Assembly (NCBI GenBank): GCA_030640725.1
Contig: DAOWIV010000297.1
Coordinates: 1-16,304 of the forward strand
Source of the DNA: Methanosarcinales archaeon
Lineage (GTDB): Archaea; Halobacteriota; Methanosarcinia; Methanosarcinales; Methanogasteraceae
Direction: 5' to 3'
Length of the DNA stretch: 16,304 nucleotides
This document shows positions 6,787 through 14,847 of this stretch, in pieces. Within the stretch, counting starts at the first letter, position 1, and each line of letters opens with the position of its first letter. Below the pieces are notes generated by a model. That model was not told where the DNA came from. It worked only from the letters and a program-made list of their open reading frames with translations, and did no database searches. Both the position numbers and the translations under genes were made by a program.

Positions 6787-7674
6787 ATGTACCCGTTTGT
6801 AGATGTTATCTTGAAACTTGAGAAGAGGTCTCGAAGATATCGGTTCTACCGGCAGCTATTAAGTCTGATTGCGTTCTTTCTGCTCTGTTATGCACTGCTG
6901 CTCTGTCTCAGCGTGCCAACCGTCTTTGCACGGTACAGCTCCCACGATTTTATGCTGCTCGGACATCCCGTACATGCGAAACTATTGTGCACCGCCGCAA
7001 TCGCTCTTGTTCTGGCGGTTGTTTTCTCATTTTTGATCCGCAAAAAGCAGGTAAACATCATTAAGGTAATTGAGAGTAGATATCCCGTGCTGAAAGAGCG
7101 GCTTCCGACCGCTTATGATAATACAGGCATACATAACCCCATTGTGGATGACCTGTCACTTAGCGTGACTGGTGACATCTCATCGGTCAGGTGGTCAAAG
7201 ATCATCAGCAAAAACGGACTTATCATGCTGGTAATGATATCTGTCGTGATGGCTGGCGTTGTTTCCTTTGTATCGTCTCCGGATGCGCCCCGCCTTATGA
7301 CGCCGGAGCAGATCGAGTCAGCGATCACGCCGGCAGATGAGGATGAACGCGAGGCGGCTGCTGATGAGGCGCGTTACCAGCAGATGCTCTCTGAACTCGG
7401 ATACGAAGCCGGTTCAGGCGAGAGCGAGATCGCACAAATATATGGGAAACCGTCGGTTGCCGTGATCGAGGGAACAAGCATCGAACTGATGATGTTTTCG
7501 GATGCCGGCGTCGGGCAGAGCGCACGCAGGACAGAGAGCGATCATGTGAACTTTAGATCAGGAACCGTGTACGCCGCGACCCCGGTCTCATCTGAGACCT
7601 ACATCGACAAACTTCCGGAGGAGAACCGGGACCTGATCAAGGCGTACTTCATGGAGATGGCGGAGGCGGGTTAA
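6787..7674 (+). CDS. DUF7502/DUF4175-like membrane protein of a VWA operon
   Basis: 295 residues with three predicted membrane helices, at about 23-47, 63-84 and 144-162. A basic cytoplasmic N-terminus (LEKRSRRYRFYR) and a soluble segment with VIESRYPVLKERLPTAYDN (95-112) resemble the R-x-P-x-L-x-x-R-L-x-T-A pattern of membrane proteins that accompany BatA-like genes. After the third helix there is an acidic stretch (about 170-215) and an outside or periplasm-equivalent domain ending LPEENRDLIKAYFMEMAEAG, like the closing segment of DUF4175-type partners. It is the first gene of a three-gene operon, 18 bases before the BatA-like gene. I name the family from architecture and context; its molecular role is unknown, probably a structural partner of the VWA proteins. 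Confidence 0.6.
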   Translation: MYPFVDVILKLEKRSRRYRFYRQLLSLIAFFLLCYALLLCLSVPTVFARYSSHDFMLLGHPVHAKLLCTAAIALVLAVVFSFLIRKKQVNIIKVIESRYPVLKERLPTAYDNTGIHNPIVDDLSLSVTGDISSVRWSKIISKNGLIMLVMISVVMAGVVSFVSSPDAPRLMTPEQIESAITPADEDEREAAADEARYQQMLSELGYEAGSGESEIAQIYGKPSVAVIEGTSIELMMFSDAGVGQSARRTESDHVNFRSGTVYAATPVSSETYIDKLPEENRDLIKAYFMEMAEAG

Positions 7675-7692
7675 TGATCGGACGGTAATCAG

Positions 7693-9570
7693 ATGCTGTT
7701 TGCAAATCCCAATCTGGCAATGTGGGCGTTTTTCTTAAGCGTAATCCCGCTAATAATCGTGTATCTGCTCAGACCGAAGGCAAAGGATGTGCTGGTCCCG
7801 TCTATCATCTTTATCACAGCGGTAACGCAACAAAAAAAGAAATATGCAAGGGTGTTAAGCAAGCTCATCAAAGACCCCCTATTTTTAATCCAGTTACTCA
7901 TCCTGCTATCCCTGATTTTTGCGATAGCCGCGCCTTACGGAGTAAAACGCATGGAAGTTAGCGGAGAGTACACCGTGATCATTCTGGACGGATCTGCGAG
8001 CATGCAATCAGGAAACAAGGTCGATAAGGTCACCCGAATCGCAGAAGACCATCTCACCGCGCAGAACAGCATCATACTCGCAGAGAACGTTCCCATACTT
8101 GCTTTGCGCGGCGGGGACGTGGAAGCCGCAAAAAACGTGCTTGATAGCCTCCCAAAGACGGCAACGACCGCGGACCTGTACCAGGCGATCACGCTTGGCA
8201 GCACGCTGCTGACCGATGGGGGTGGCAGAATCCTTGTTATATCCGATTTCACGAACTGGAATGGCGAAGACCCATACATCGCAAAAAAACTTGCGGAGGG
8301 GGATGGAATCGATGTATCGTTCATGAGTGTCTCGGATGGGAAAAATAAGATCGCTATAACTGGCGGATGGTTGTCACCCGTCGATGATAAATATCAGTAC
8401 ACATGTATTATAAAGAACTACATGAGTTCCGATGCGAACGTGGCAGTTGACGTCCTGTACAGCAAAAAGCAGTCAGTAGACACATACAATCTGAAGATCG
8501 GGGCGCACGACAGCGAATACTTCTCGCTCAAGGACATTTGCGCCGGGACAACCGAGATAACACTCCATCCGGACGATGATCTGATGGTTGACAACCGTGC
8601 GCACATCATCGTGCCGTTTCGGCAGACCCGGCGCGTGCTATGCATATCTGACTATAAAAATTCCCCGTCGGCAACCGTGCTAAAATTGCTGCCGTCTGTC
8701 GATGCCGTGTTCCGGGCGCCCGGTGCGGGCGAGGAGGGTTTGCGCAATATCAATATACATGACTACGATCTGGTGGTGGTCGGGCTTTGCAACGAGAGCC
8801 CGGGCGCAGGGCTATACGAAAATCTTGCTGACTATGCGGCGGCAGGCGGCGGCGTTGTGGTGATGGCGCAGGAGAGCCTGCTTCTACCAGAGACTGATAC
8901 AGGGAGGCTGCTGCCTGTGGTCCCGGTCTCGATGGCAAACGAGACCACGCTCGATGGAGCGCGAGGGGGCGTGATGGGTAATATCGACGTCACTGATATC
9001 GCGATCGGGCACCATTTGAACGTGGATGCGAAGACCGGGGCGGTGGCATGGGTAACGTCTGACGATGGTGTGCCGATCATCTCGTACTGGAGAATCGGAG
9101 CTGGAAAAGTCGTTTATTTAGGAATTCCTGATATAATGGGCGATGATGCGTGGAGTGACTTCCATACCAAACCCGAATACCCAATCTTCTGGCTGAATCT
9201 GGTCGATTATCTATGCGGGGCAAGCAGTATCGAGGAATGCAACATGCAGACAGGATCGACCGTGCGGTTCGATTCTAATACACGGATTTTGACGCCTGAG
9301 GGGCAGTCGATCAAGACTGACAACCTGCTGCTCGACCAAACAGGCATCTACCAGCTTCCTGACCGCGCTGTTGCGGTCAATCTGTACAATGCAAAGGAAT
9401 CAAACCTTGTGGACGGCGGTGGTTCGGTGAGCGAGACTCCAGGGGCTCAGAAGGACGTGGTGACGACGAAGACCGACGTAAAAAAGGAGCATGACTGGAT
9501 TTTGCTAACGATTGCGCTTATGCTGTTGTTTACTGAGTTGTATTACCTGCGCTACAGGGGTGAACTGTGA
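7693..9570 (+). CDS. BatA-like membrane VWA-domain protein
   Basis: 625 residues. The N-terminus (FANPNLAMWAFFLSVIPLII, then YLLRPKAK) and a second helix near residues 60-80 form the BatA aerotolerance-type membrane domain. A von Willebrand A domain follows, with MIDAS motif DGSAS at 99-103, a TATTADL threonine region near 155-163 and Asp185 in VISDFTNWNG, so metal binding should be intact. A glutamine-amidotransferase-like fold region (ADYAAAGGGVVVMAQESLLL, later RIGAGKVVYLGIPD) follows without an obvious catalytic triad. A C-terminal helix (WILLTIALMLLFTELYYL) anchors the end. BatA-type proteins usually work with a MoxR AAA+ ATPase and a DUF58 protein; neither is in this window. The stop codon overlaps the next start (TGATG). 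No strong Shine-Dalgarno site is visible before this ATG. Confidence 0.8.
   Translation: MLFANPNLAMWAFFLSVIPLIIVYLLRPKAKDVLVPSIIFITAVTQQKKKYARVLSKLIKDPLFLIQLLILLSLIFAIAAPYGVKRMEVSGEYTVIILDGSASMQSGNKVDKVTRIAEDHLTAQNSIILAENVPILALRGGDVEAAKNVLDSLPKTATTADLYQAITLGSTLLTDGGGRILVISDFTNWNGEDPYIAKKLAEGDGIDVSFMSVSDGKNKIAITGGWLSPVDDKYQYTCIIKNYMSSDANVAVDVLYSKKQSVDTYNLKIGAHDSEYFSLKDICAGTTEITLHPDDDLMVDNRAHIIVPFRQTRRVLCISDYKNSPSATVLKLLPSVDAVFRAPGAGEEGLRNINIHDYDLVVVGLCNESPGAGLYENLADYAAAGGGVVVMAQESLLLPETDTGRLLPVVPVSMANETTLDGARGGVMGNIDVTDIAIGHHLNVDAKTGAVAWVTSDDGVPIISYWRIGAGKVVYLGIPDIMGDDAWSDFHTKPEYPIFWLNLVDYLCGASSIEECNMQTGSTVRFDSNTRILTPEGQSIKTDNLLLDQTGIYQLPDRAVAVNLYNAKESNLVDGGGSVSETPGAQKDVVTTKTDVKKEHDWILLTIALMLLFTELYYLRYRGEL
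9557..9563 (+). promoter_or_regulatory. Ribosome-binding site that decides the second VWA start
   Basis: GGGGTGA inside the end of the BatA-like gene stands six bases before the ATG at 9570 and only three before the alternative GTG at 9567. This favours the ATG. It means stop and start overlap by one base (TGATG), suggesting translational coupling. Confidence 0.55.
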
Positions 9571-12059
9571 TGGCGGACATCGTGAGTGCCATGAACATCA
9601 TGGACATCCTGGATATAACCGCTATAACCGGCATGATGTTCGTAGATCAGGAGGTCCTCTACGCGATCATTCCTATTCTCCTGATTGGCGCGTATTATCT
9701 CAAAAAAAGCACGAAAAAGATACTTGTCCTGAGCAGGATGGTTGTTGCAGCCTTGATCATCATCGCGCTTGCATCCCCTTACACCCTGACCACACACCGG
9801 ATAACCGATGCTGAGCCGACCATCACGGTCATCGATGACCGGTCCACGAGCATGGAGATCTTCAACGCGACTGTCGCAGACCGAGTATACGGTTTCATAC
9901 ACGACCGCAATCCGTCAGCACAGATCAAGACATTCTCAGGTAATCAAACGCCTATTGGAGATAAGATCCTGCAGTATGCTCGGGGAAACGACCATATCGT
10001 CCTTGTGAGCGACGGGAACAGCAACTGTGGAGCCGGACTGGCAGACGCGGTCTCAGTCGTCTCAGGAACCAATACAACAGTCTATCTGATCTGCCAGTCC
10101 CCTGATCACAACGATGTGAGCGTCGAGATCGTCGGAAGCAAGAACGTAATTGTTGGAAACAAGAATACATTCAGGATTGTGGTGCAGCAGGCTGGAGCGC
10201 ATGTAGCGTACGAGCTGACGGTCAAGGTGGACGATGAGGTCATATACCGCAGCGAGATTGAGCAGTTTGATCGGACAAAGGTTCTCCCGATCACTCATGC
10301 GTTTTCCACACTCGGCACCCATATCATCTCTGCGAGCATCAGCCCTGTGGGGGATGACCATTTCCAGTCGAACAACGCCTTTGATAAGTCGGTGTACGTC
10401 GTTCCGAAGCCCGCGATCCTGCTAATCACGGATGAAGAGTCGAATCTCATGGATACCGTCTCTGACCTCTACGATGTCACTGTGAGCAGTTCCGGATCTG
10501 CCGTTCAGGATAAGTACAAGGCGATCATCTTTGATGACCGGTACATCGAGTCGATGCTGCCGGATGATCTTGACGCGCTCAGGGATTTTGTGAGCGATGG
10601 TCGCGGGCTGGTCGTTGTCGGTGGAGACCGGTCGTATGACCGTGGCGACTATCTGGACTCTGATTTCGAGAAGATGCTTCCTGTCAAGTCATATCCGAGC
10701 GAGTACTACGGCAGGAACGACGTCGTGTTTGTCATGGATATCTCTGCAAGCACGTTTTCAGAGATCGTCGTTGACACCGGGGTCACGTTCCTTGATTACG
10801 AGAAAGCGCTGGTGATCGACATCCTCGATGACAGGGACTTCAGGGATGACCGCGCGGGCACGGTCGCTTTCGGCGGAAAGGCGTACGAGGTGTCTGGTCT
10901 GACATATCTCGGCAACGACGCCGCAAGAGAGTCGCTGAAAGAGACAATAATGACGATAGAGCCGAAAGGAGAGATCACAACCACGCTGGATCAGGGACTG
11001 GCGATGGCAGAGGAGATGCTCAGTAATTCAGCCGGCGCAAAGGACGTGATCATCATATCAGACGGCAACATCGATGCAGGCATCTATGAGAGTTCGCGCT
11101 CTGTTGCTGCCCGGATGAATAACGCAGACACAAGGATGCATTTCATCCATGTGATGAGTTCGCCAACCAATCTGGTGACCAAGTTCGAGGATCTCGCGCG
11201 TGGTGTGGACGGTACGTATCAGCAGACCACGTATCCGAGATCGGTCGCAATCTCAACCGCCCAGCCAGACGCAGATGCAACACCAACACCAACGCCGCCG
11301 CCCGATGAGTCTGGCACATACACAGTCTCTACATTCACAAAGAAACACTTCATAACCCGGCACCTTGACATCTCAGCCACGATCACCGGCTACAACGATG
11401 TCACATCAAAACTCGGCGCAAAAAGGCTTGTTGTCACAGGCGAGGGAAAGCCAATCGTCTGCGCGTGGAGATACGGGCTTGGGAGGGTCGTTTCGTGGAG
11501 CACAGACAATGGATGCGAGTGGAGTTCTGCGCTTTACACCGGCAACAACTCGCAACTGATCTCGTCGGTGGCCAACTGGGCGATCGGCGATCCGAGATCA
11601 GAGGAGGGCATTGTCATCGAGGCGGATGATGTGTTCCTGGGCGACGTCTGCGACCTCACCATCATGTCAGATACTATACCGGACATGGTGTTTGGCGGCG
11701 ATGCGCTTGATATCTCAAGAATTGCTGAAAATACGTACAAAACGAGCATCGATCTGGATGCAGAGGGCGTTTATTACCTATCTGACTACGGGATCGCGGT
11801 GAACTATCCGGTCGAATATCTGGATGTCGGGATGAACCCTGACGTAGAGAAAGTCATCCAGTTGCACGGCGGAAGGGTGTATAACGAGAGCGAGACTGAT
11901 ATGCTGCTCTCTGACGTGAAGCGGAGATCGGTCAGAACCACGCATGCGCCTGTGAGCCAGAAGACATCGTTTATCCTTGCAGCACTTGCACTCTTCCTGA
12001 TCGAGGTGATCGCCAGAAGGGTGCGGGAGATTGCAAGAAGGAAGGAGAAGACAGGATGA
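9570..12059 (+). CDS. Membrane protein with two VWA MIDAS motifs and GATase-like region
   Basis: 829 residues. Two N-terminal helices (about 28-44 and 53-70) are followed by a first VWA-like domain with DRSTS at 90-94 (ITVIDDRSTSMEIF). An immunoglobulin-like middle part follows, then a glutamine-amidotransferase-like fold with GRGLVVVGGDRSYDRGDY near 344-361. Into that fold is set a second, fuller VWA domain starting VFVMDISASTF (MIDAS DISAS, 390-394) and including VIIISDGNIDAG. The GATase-like fold resumes with AWRYGLGRVVSWSTD. A TPTPTPPP spacer near 570 looks like a flexible linker. A C-terminal helix (SFILAALALFLIEVIARRV) and a basic cytoplasmic tail close the protein. This layout is common in bacterial BatB/YfbK-like VWA proteins of the MoxR-associated type. 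It is the last gene of the operon and probably forms a complex with the preceding membrane proteins. Confidence 0.8.
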   Translation: MADIVSAMNIMDILDITAITGMMFVDQEVLYAIIPILLIGAYYLKKSTKKILVLSRMVVAALIIIALASPYTLTTHRITDAEPTITVIDDRSTSMEIFNATVADRVYGFIHDRNPSAQIKTFSGNQTPIGDKILQYARGNDHIVLVSDGNSNCGAGLADAVSVVSGTNTTVYLICQSPDHNDVSVEIVGSKNVIVGNKNTFRIVVQQAGAHVAYELTVKVDDEVIYRSEIEQFDRTKVLPITHAFSTLGTHIISASISPVGDDHFQSNNAFDKSVYVVPKPAILLITDEESNLMDTVSDLYDVTVSSSGSAVQDKYKAIIFDDRYIESMLPDDLDALRDFVSDGRGLVVVGGDRSYDRGDYLDSDFEKMLPVKSYPSEYYGRNDVVFVMDISASTFSEIVVDTGVTFLDYEKALVIDILDDRDFRDDRAGTVAFGGKAYEVSGLTYLGNDAARESLKETIMTIEPKGEITTTLDQGLAMAEEMLSNSAGAKDVIIISDGNIDAGIYESSRSVAARMNNADTRMHFIHVMSSPTNLVTKFEDLARGVDGTYQQTTYPRSVAISTAQPDADATPTPTPPPDESGTYTVSTFTKKHFITRHLDISATITGYNDVTSKLGAKRLVVTGEGKPIVCAWRYGLGRVVSWSTDNGCEWSSALYTGNNSQLISSVANWAIGDPRSEEGIVIEADDVFLGDVCDLTIMSDTIPDMVFGGDALDISRIAENTYKTSIDLDAEGVYYLSDYGIAVNYPVEYLDVGMNPDVEKVIQLHGGRVYNESETDMLLSDVKRRSVRTTHAPVSQKTSFILAALALFLIEVIARRVREIARRKEKTG

Positions 12060-12253
12060 GTGAATGGGCGCGGATAACACCGATATCGGCACCGTCCAGT
12101 CACCCTGTTCTGCTTGCTACTCTCTCCTCTGACACCAAAAAACCACGAGCGGATCGCCCAGCCGCCCCCACCGTCCGAAAGGTTGAAATTATATACGATG
12201 CAAAGAAACAGTACTTCATTGGTGACCCACATGAACCGAAAACAATCTTCTGA
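12056..12253 (+). CDS. Doubtful 65-residue ORF coupled to the VWA gene
   Basis: ATGA at 12056-12059 overlaps the preceding stop, and GGAG stands eight bases upstream, so ribosomes could re-initiate here. The product is Pro/Ala/Ser-rich (MSEWARITPISAPSSHPVLL at the start) and matches nothing I know. The promoter and start of the next gene lie inside it, in another frame. It may be a vestige of a former fourth operon gene, or not real. Confidence 0.2.
   Translation: MSEWARITPISAPSSHPVLLATLSSDTKKPRADRPAAPTVRKVEIIYDAKKQYFIGDPHEPKTIF
12187..12225 (+). promoter_or_regulatory. Promoter and ribosome-binding site of the SMC-like unit
   Basis: AATTATATAC (12187-12196) is a good TATA box. A start about 25 bases on leaves a very short leader before or around GGTGA (12221-12225), which is five bases upstream of the ATG at 12231. 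This rules against the upstream in-frame ATGs at 12114 and 12198. Confidence 0.5.
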
Positions 12254-12854
12254 CATAACAAGTACCACCATCGAAGATCACACAGGTTATCAGAGTACGC
12301 TTGCCTTTATTCTGCTCACTGACGTGGTCGATGGCAGATCCATCCACGAAGACGCCGGTCGCCTCGGCGAGATGGAATTCAATGAAAAGATCAGGAACGT
12401 GATCCGGTATACGTTTCTGAGACGGGTGCTGGATGAACTGCATGGTCCGGAGATTGGATCGGGAGATCTCTCGGAAAAACCAGACAATCTGACCGACAAG
12501 CAGTGGGAGTCAATCATAAAGCGAGCAGATATGAAATGGGACAACTATCGCAAATACACCTACGAATTCGAGAAGGATAAATGTAAAGGATTATTCTCAT
12601 CCGGTCAATCTGGTAAACGGGCTGAAGTGGAGATGTTTCTTGCCGAATACACCGATACGGTACATTCTGACGTTGGGGCATTGATATACACAAAAGAAGG
12701 CGAGAAAATACCGCTTTCGCATGGGTTACTGCACCGGATCGACACGATCTTTGAACTGGCTAAGAAACCGGGCGTTCTGCTGACCGAACGGATGCGAAAG
12801 AAGAGCTTTGGGGAGCATATAAAACGGGCTGAACGCGACCTTTATGAGAAATAA
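12231..12854 (+). CDS. Unrecognised 207-residue partner of the SMC-like ATPase
   Basis: No family is firmly recognised. The protein is soluble, charged and predicted mostly helical, with no signal peptide, membrane helix or metal-binding Cys pair (only one Cys, about residue 118). Blocks that may be conserved are GRLGEMEFNEKIRNVIRYTF, LTDKQWESIIKRADMKWDNY and the basic tail LLTERMRKKSFGEHIKRAER. It stands 16 bases before the SMC-related gene under a shared promoter. From memory, haloarchaeal genes for SMC-like Sph/ASRP ATPases lie next to the rod-determining factor RdfA. This protein has a similar length and a vaguely similar order of helices, so it may be a distant RdfA-like protein or a MukE/ScpB-like accessory subunit. 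That is positional inference only. Confidence 0.7.
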   Translation: MNRKQSSDITSTTIEDHTGYQSTLAFILLTDVVDGRSIHEDAGRLGEMEFNEKIRNVIRYTFLRRVLDELHGPEIGSGDLSEKPDNLTDKQWESIIKRADMKWDNYRKYTYEFEKDKCKGLFSSGQSGKRAEVEMFLAEYTDTVHSDVGALIYTKEGEKIPLSHGLLHRIDTIFELAKKPGVLLTERMRKKSFGEHIKRAERDLYEK

Positions 12855-12870
12855 TCGCCAAGGTGATATG

Positions 12871-14826
12871 ATGAAACTGGAACTGCAAAATATAGGTGGA
12901 TTTACAGGTGTCCACACGTTCGATATCCGGAAAGGGATCAATCGCATCACTGCGCCGAACGCCAAAGGAAAATCGAGTTTGCTGCGGGGAATACAGTGTC
13001 TTGCCAGTGATGACGAGACTGTATTCCGAGACACTTTGAATGACGATAATGATACCGGCAGCATCAAGCTTGATGACGGGTATGTGCGCAATCTGCGGCG
13101 TGTAAACAACATAGTGCAGGCAACTCAGGCGGACGACCGCACATTCTTTGATGAGAATAGCGAATGGCGCAACGCAGAGAAGATCGCATTCTTCACGCCG
13201 AAGAGCCGGGTGGTCCTGGAGATCGATCAGAACGCTTTCGATGTGCTCAGGTTCGTCAAGAGCGTCAGTGGAGCCGAGATCGTTGAATCGGACCTCCGCA
13301 GAAAGGAGGCTCAACTCGGGGAGGCAAAACAGAAGCTTGATGAGTATATCGAAAATCTCACCAACGCCCAGAAGCTTGAGGCTGAGATCAAGACGATGCA
13401 GGGCGATATCCAGAAATTGCAGGGCGAAGTCCAGGAACTCGAGGCTGTGATCGCTAAAGAGTCTGGCACGATGGATATTACCGATGTCAGCAGGGATCTT
13501 GGCACCAAGAAGCGGGAGATCGAAGGGCTTCGGGATCGCCTCCGGGTACGTGAAGGTGAGGTGAAACGGTACCATGATGAGTATGAAAAGGTGCGTGCGC
13601 TGCGCGAACGGATCAATGAAGAGATCGATGAGTTCGAACGGATGTACGAATCTCCTGATAAGAGTATAGTGGAGTTTAGCGGGAAGATAACCAAACACGA
13701 GCACAGAAAGAAGAGCCTGAAGAATGGGAAGGATCTGGTCGATGGCCTGCTCGGGGTAATCGACGGTGTGAAGAAAATATTTGGCGAGAGCGAGCGCGTC
13801 GTTCCGGGTGAAGCATCAGAGATTCCTTCCCTTGAAAAGGCATACAAGCTGCTTGGAGAATCGGGTGAATGTCCTGTGTGCAGTGGTAATACATCCCTGA
13901 GCACACTGGATCAGAGAAAAGATGCGCTGCGAGCATGCACCACAGACCTATCCAAGGATATGCGCGGAGAGGATGAGCAGGTAAAGATGCTCAAGGCAGA
14001 TAGAAAGGAACTTCAGGACAATGTCGATGGGCTCAGGGCGAAACAGCGGTCACTCGATGAGGCAAAGCGCGACGAAGAAGAGTATCACAAAGAATGGGAT
14101 GAGCGCAAGGACACGCTGGACGCAATCGGAAGAGAAATCGCAGAGAAAGATTCGGAACTGGAAAATCTTGAGCGCCAGTACGAGGATGCGACAAAGAATG
14201 TACAAACCAAGAGTAGGGAACGTCTCAACGAGATGCGAAAGAAGGTCGGCGGATTTGAAAACGAGATCAGGAACAACCAGAAACAGATCGACCGGCTCAC
14301 GTCAGAAATCCCGGATTACATGATCGGAGAGACCCTTGGAGAGTATGCGACGAAGAAGAACAAGGGACTCGAGCAGTTGCGGATGGAGATTGGAGAACTG
14401 GAGACACAGTACGATCACGAGGTGCGCGGCGCGGTGGAGTTATTCAATAACAAGATCAACAACATCTATCATGACATGGGGTTCACGACCTTCCGCGACA
14501 TCACGATCAAGGAGGAGACCACACGGGGCAGACCGTCGTCACTCAATGTGATCGTGGAACATGAGAGTGGCAAGAAACAGTCGCTCTCCAGCCTGAGCAA
14601 GGCAGAGCAGCTGATACTTGGTCTTGTCTTCCAGATTTCTGCGAAGGAGAATTATATTCCGGATTTCCCGTTCTTTGTCATCGATGACAATATGAACACC
14701 TTTGATCCTGACCGGTTCAAACTGGCTCTGGATTATCTGACAGACAAGGCTGATTACGTGCTGGTCTCCCAGCCCGCACCTCCAAGCGAGCAGGATGAGC
14801 TTGTTGTCAGGTATGGGTTCGATTAA
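12871..14826 (+). CDS. Archaea-specific SMC-related (Rad50/Sph-like) ATPase
   Basis: 651 residues. The N-terminal half of the head has KLELQNIGGFTGVHTFDIRK and a Walker A APNAKGKSS (28-36); the usual first Gly of the P-loop is Ala. Long coiled coils (about 145-330 and 345-530) flank a zinc hook CPVC at 334-337. The C-terminal half of the head has a signature-like LSKAEQ (575-580) and Walker B FFVIDD (605-606), where the second acidic residue is Asp rather than Glu, and ends with a VLVSQP switch-like strand. The overall order and the NIGG opening match the archaea-specific SMC-related proteins (haloarchaeal Sph). The start at 12871 was chosen because GGTGA (12862-12866) is correctly spaced; the ATG at 12868 is too close, and one at 12844 would overlap the upstream gene. 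Expected role: DNA-bridging or DNA-organising ATPase, dimerising through the hook, acting with the upstream protein. Confidence 0.83.
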   Translation: MKLELQNIGGFTGVHTFDIRKGINRITAPNAKGKSSLLRGIQCLASDDETVFRDTLNDDNDTGSIKLDDGYVRNLRRVNNIVQATQADDRTFFDENSEWRNAEKIAFFTPKSRVVLEIDQNAFDVLRFVKSVSGAEIVESDLRRKEAQLGEAKQKLDEYIENLTNAQKLEAEIKTMQGDIQKLQGEVQELEAVIAKESGTMDITDVSRDLGTKKREIEGLRDRLRVREGEVKRYHDEYEKVRALRERINEEIDEFERMYESPDKSIVEFSGKITKHEHRKKSLKNGKDLVDGLLGVIDGVKKIFGESERVVPGEASEIPSLEKAYKLLGESGECPVCSGNTSLSTLDQRKDALRACTTDLSKDMRGEDEQVKMLKADRKELQDNVDGLRAKQRSLDEAKRDEEEYHKEWDERKDTLDAIGREIAEKDSELENLERQYEDATKNVQTKSRERLNEMRKKVGGFENEIRNNQKQIDRLTSEIPDYMIGETLGEYATKKNKGLEQLRMEIGELETQYDHEVRGAVELFNNKINNIYHDMGFTTFRDITIKEETTRGRPSSLNVIVEHESGKKQSLSSLSKAEQLILGLVFQISAKENYIPDFPFFVIDDNMNTFDPDRFKLALDYLTDKADYVLVSQPAPPSEQDELVVRYGFD

Positions 14827-14847
14827 GGTCGTTTAATTGGAGTTAAT

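Noticed and set aside
12760..13704. 314-residue minus-strand frame across the 3' end of the 207-residue gene and the SMC-like gene
   Set aside because: It lies antisense to two genes with good starts and motifs, and its Leu/Phe/His-rich translation resembles no family.
13311..13904. 197-residue minus-strand frame opposite the SMC-like coiled coil
   Set aside because: It is Ser/Arg-rich with no motif, as is typical antisense to heptad-repeat coding sequence.
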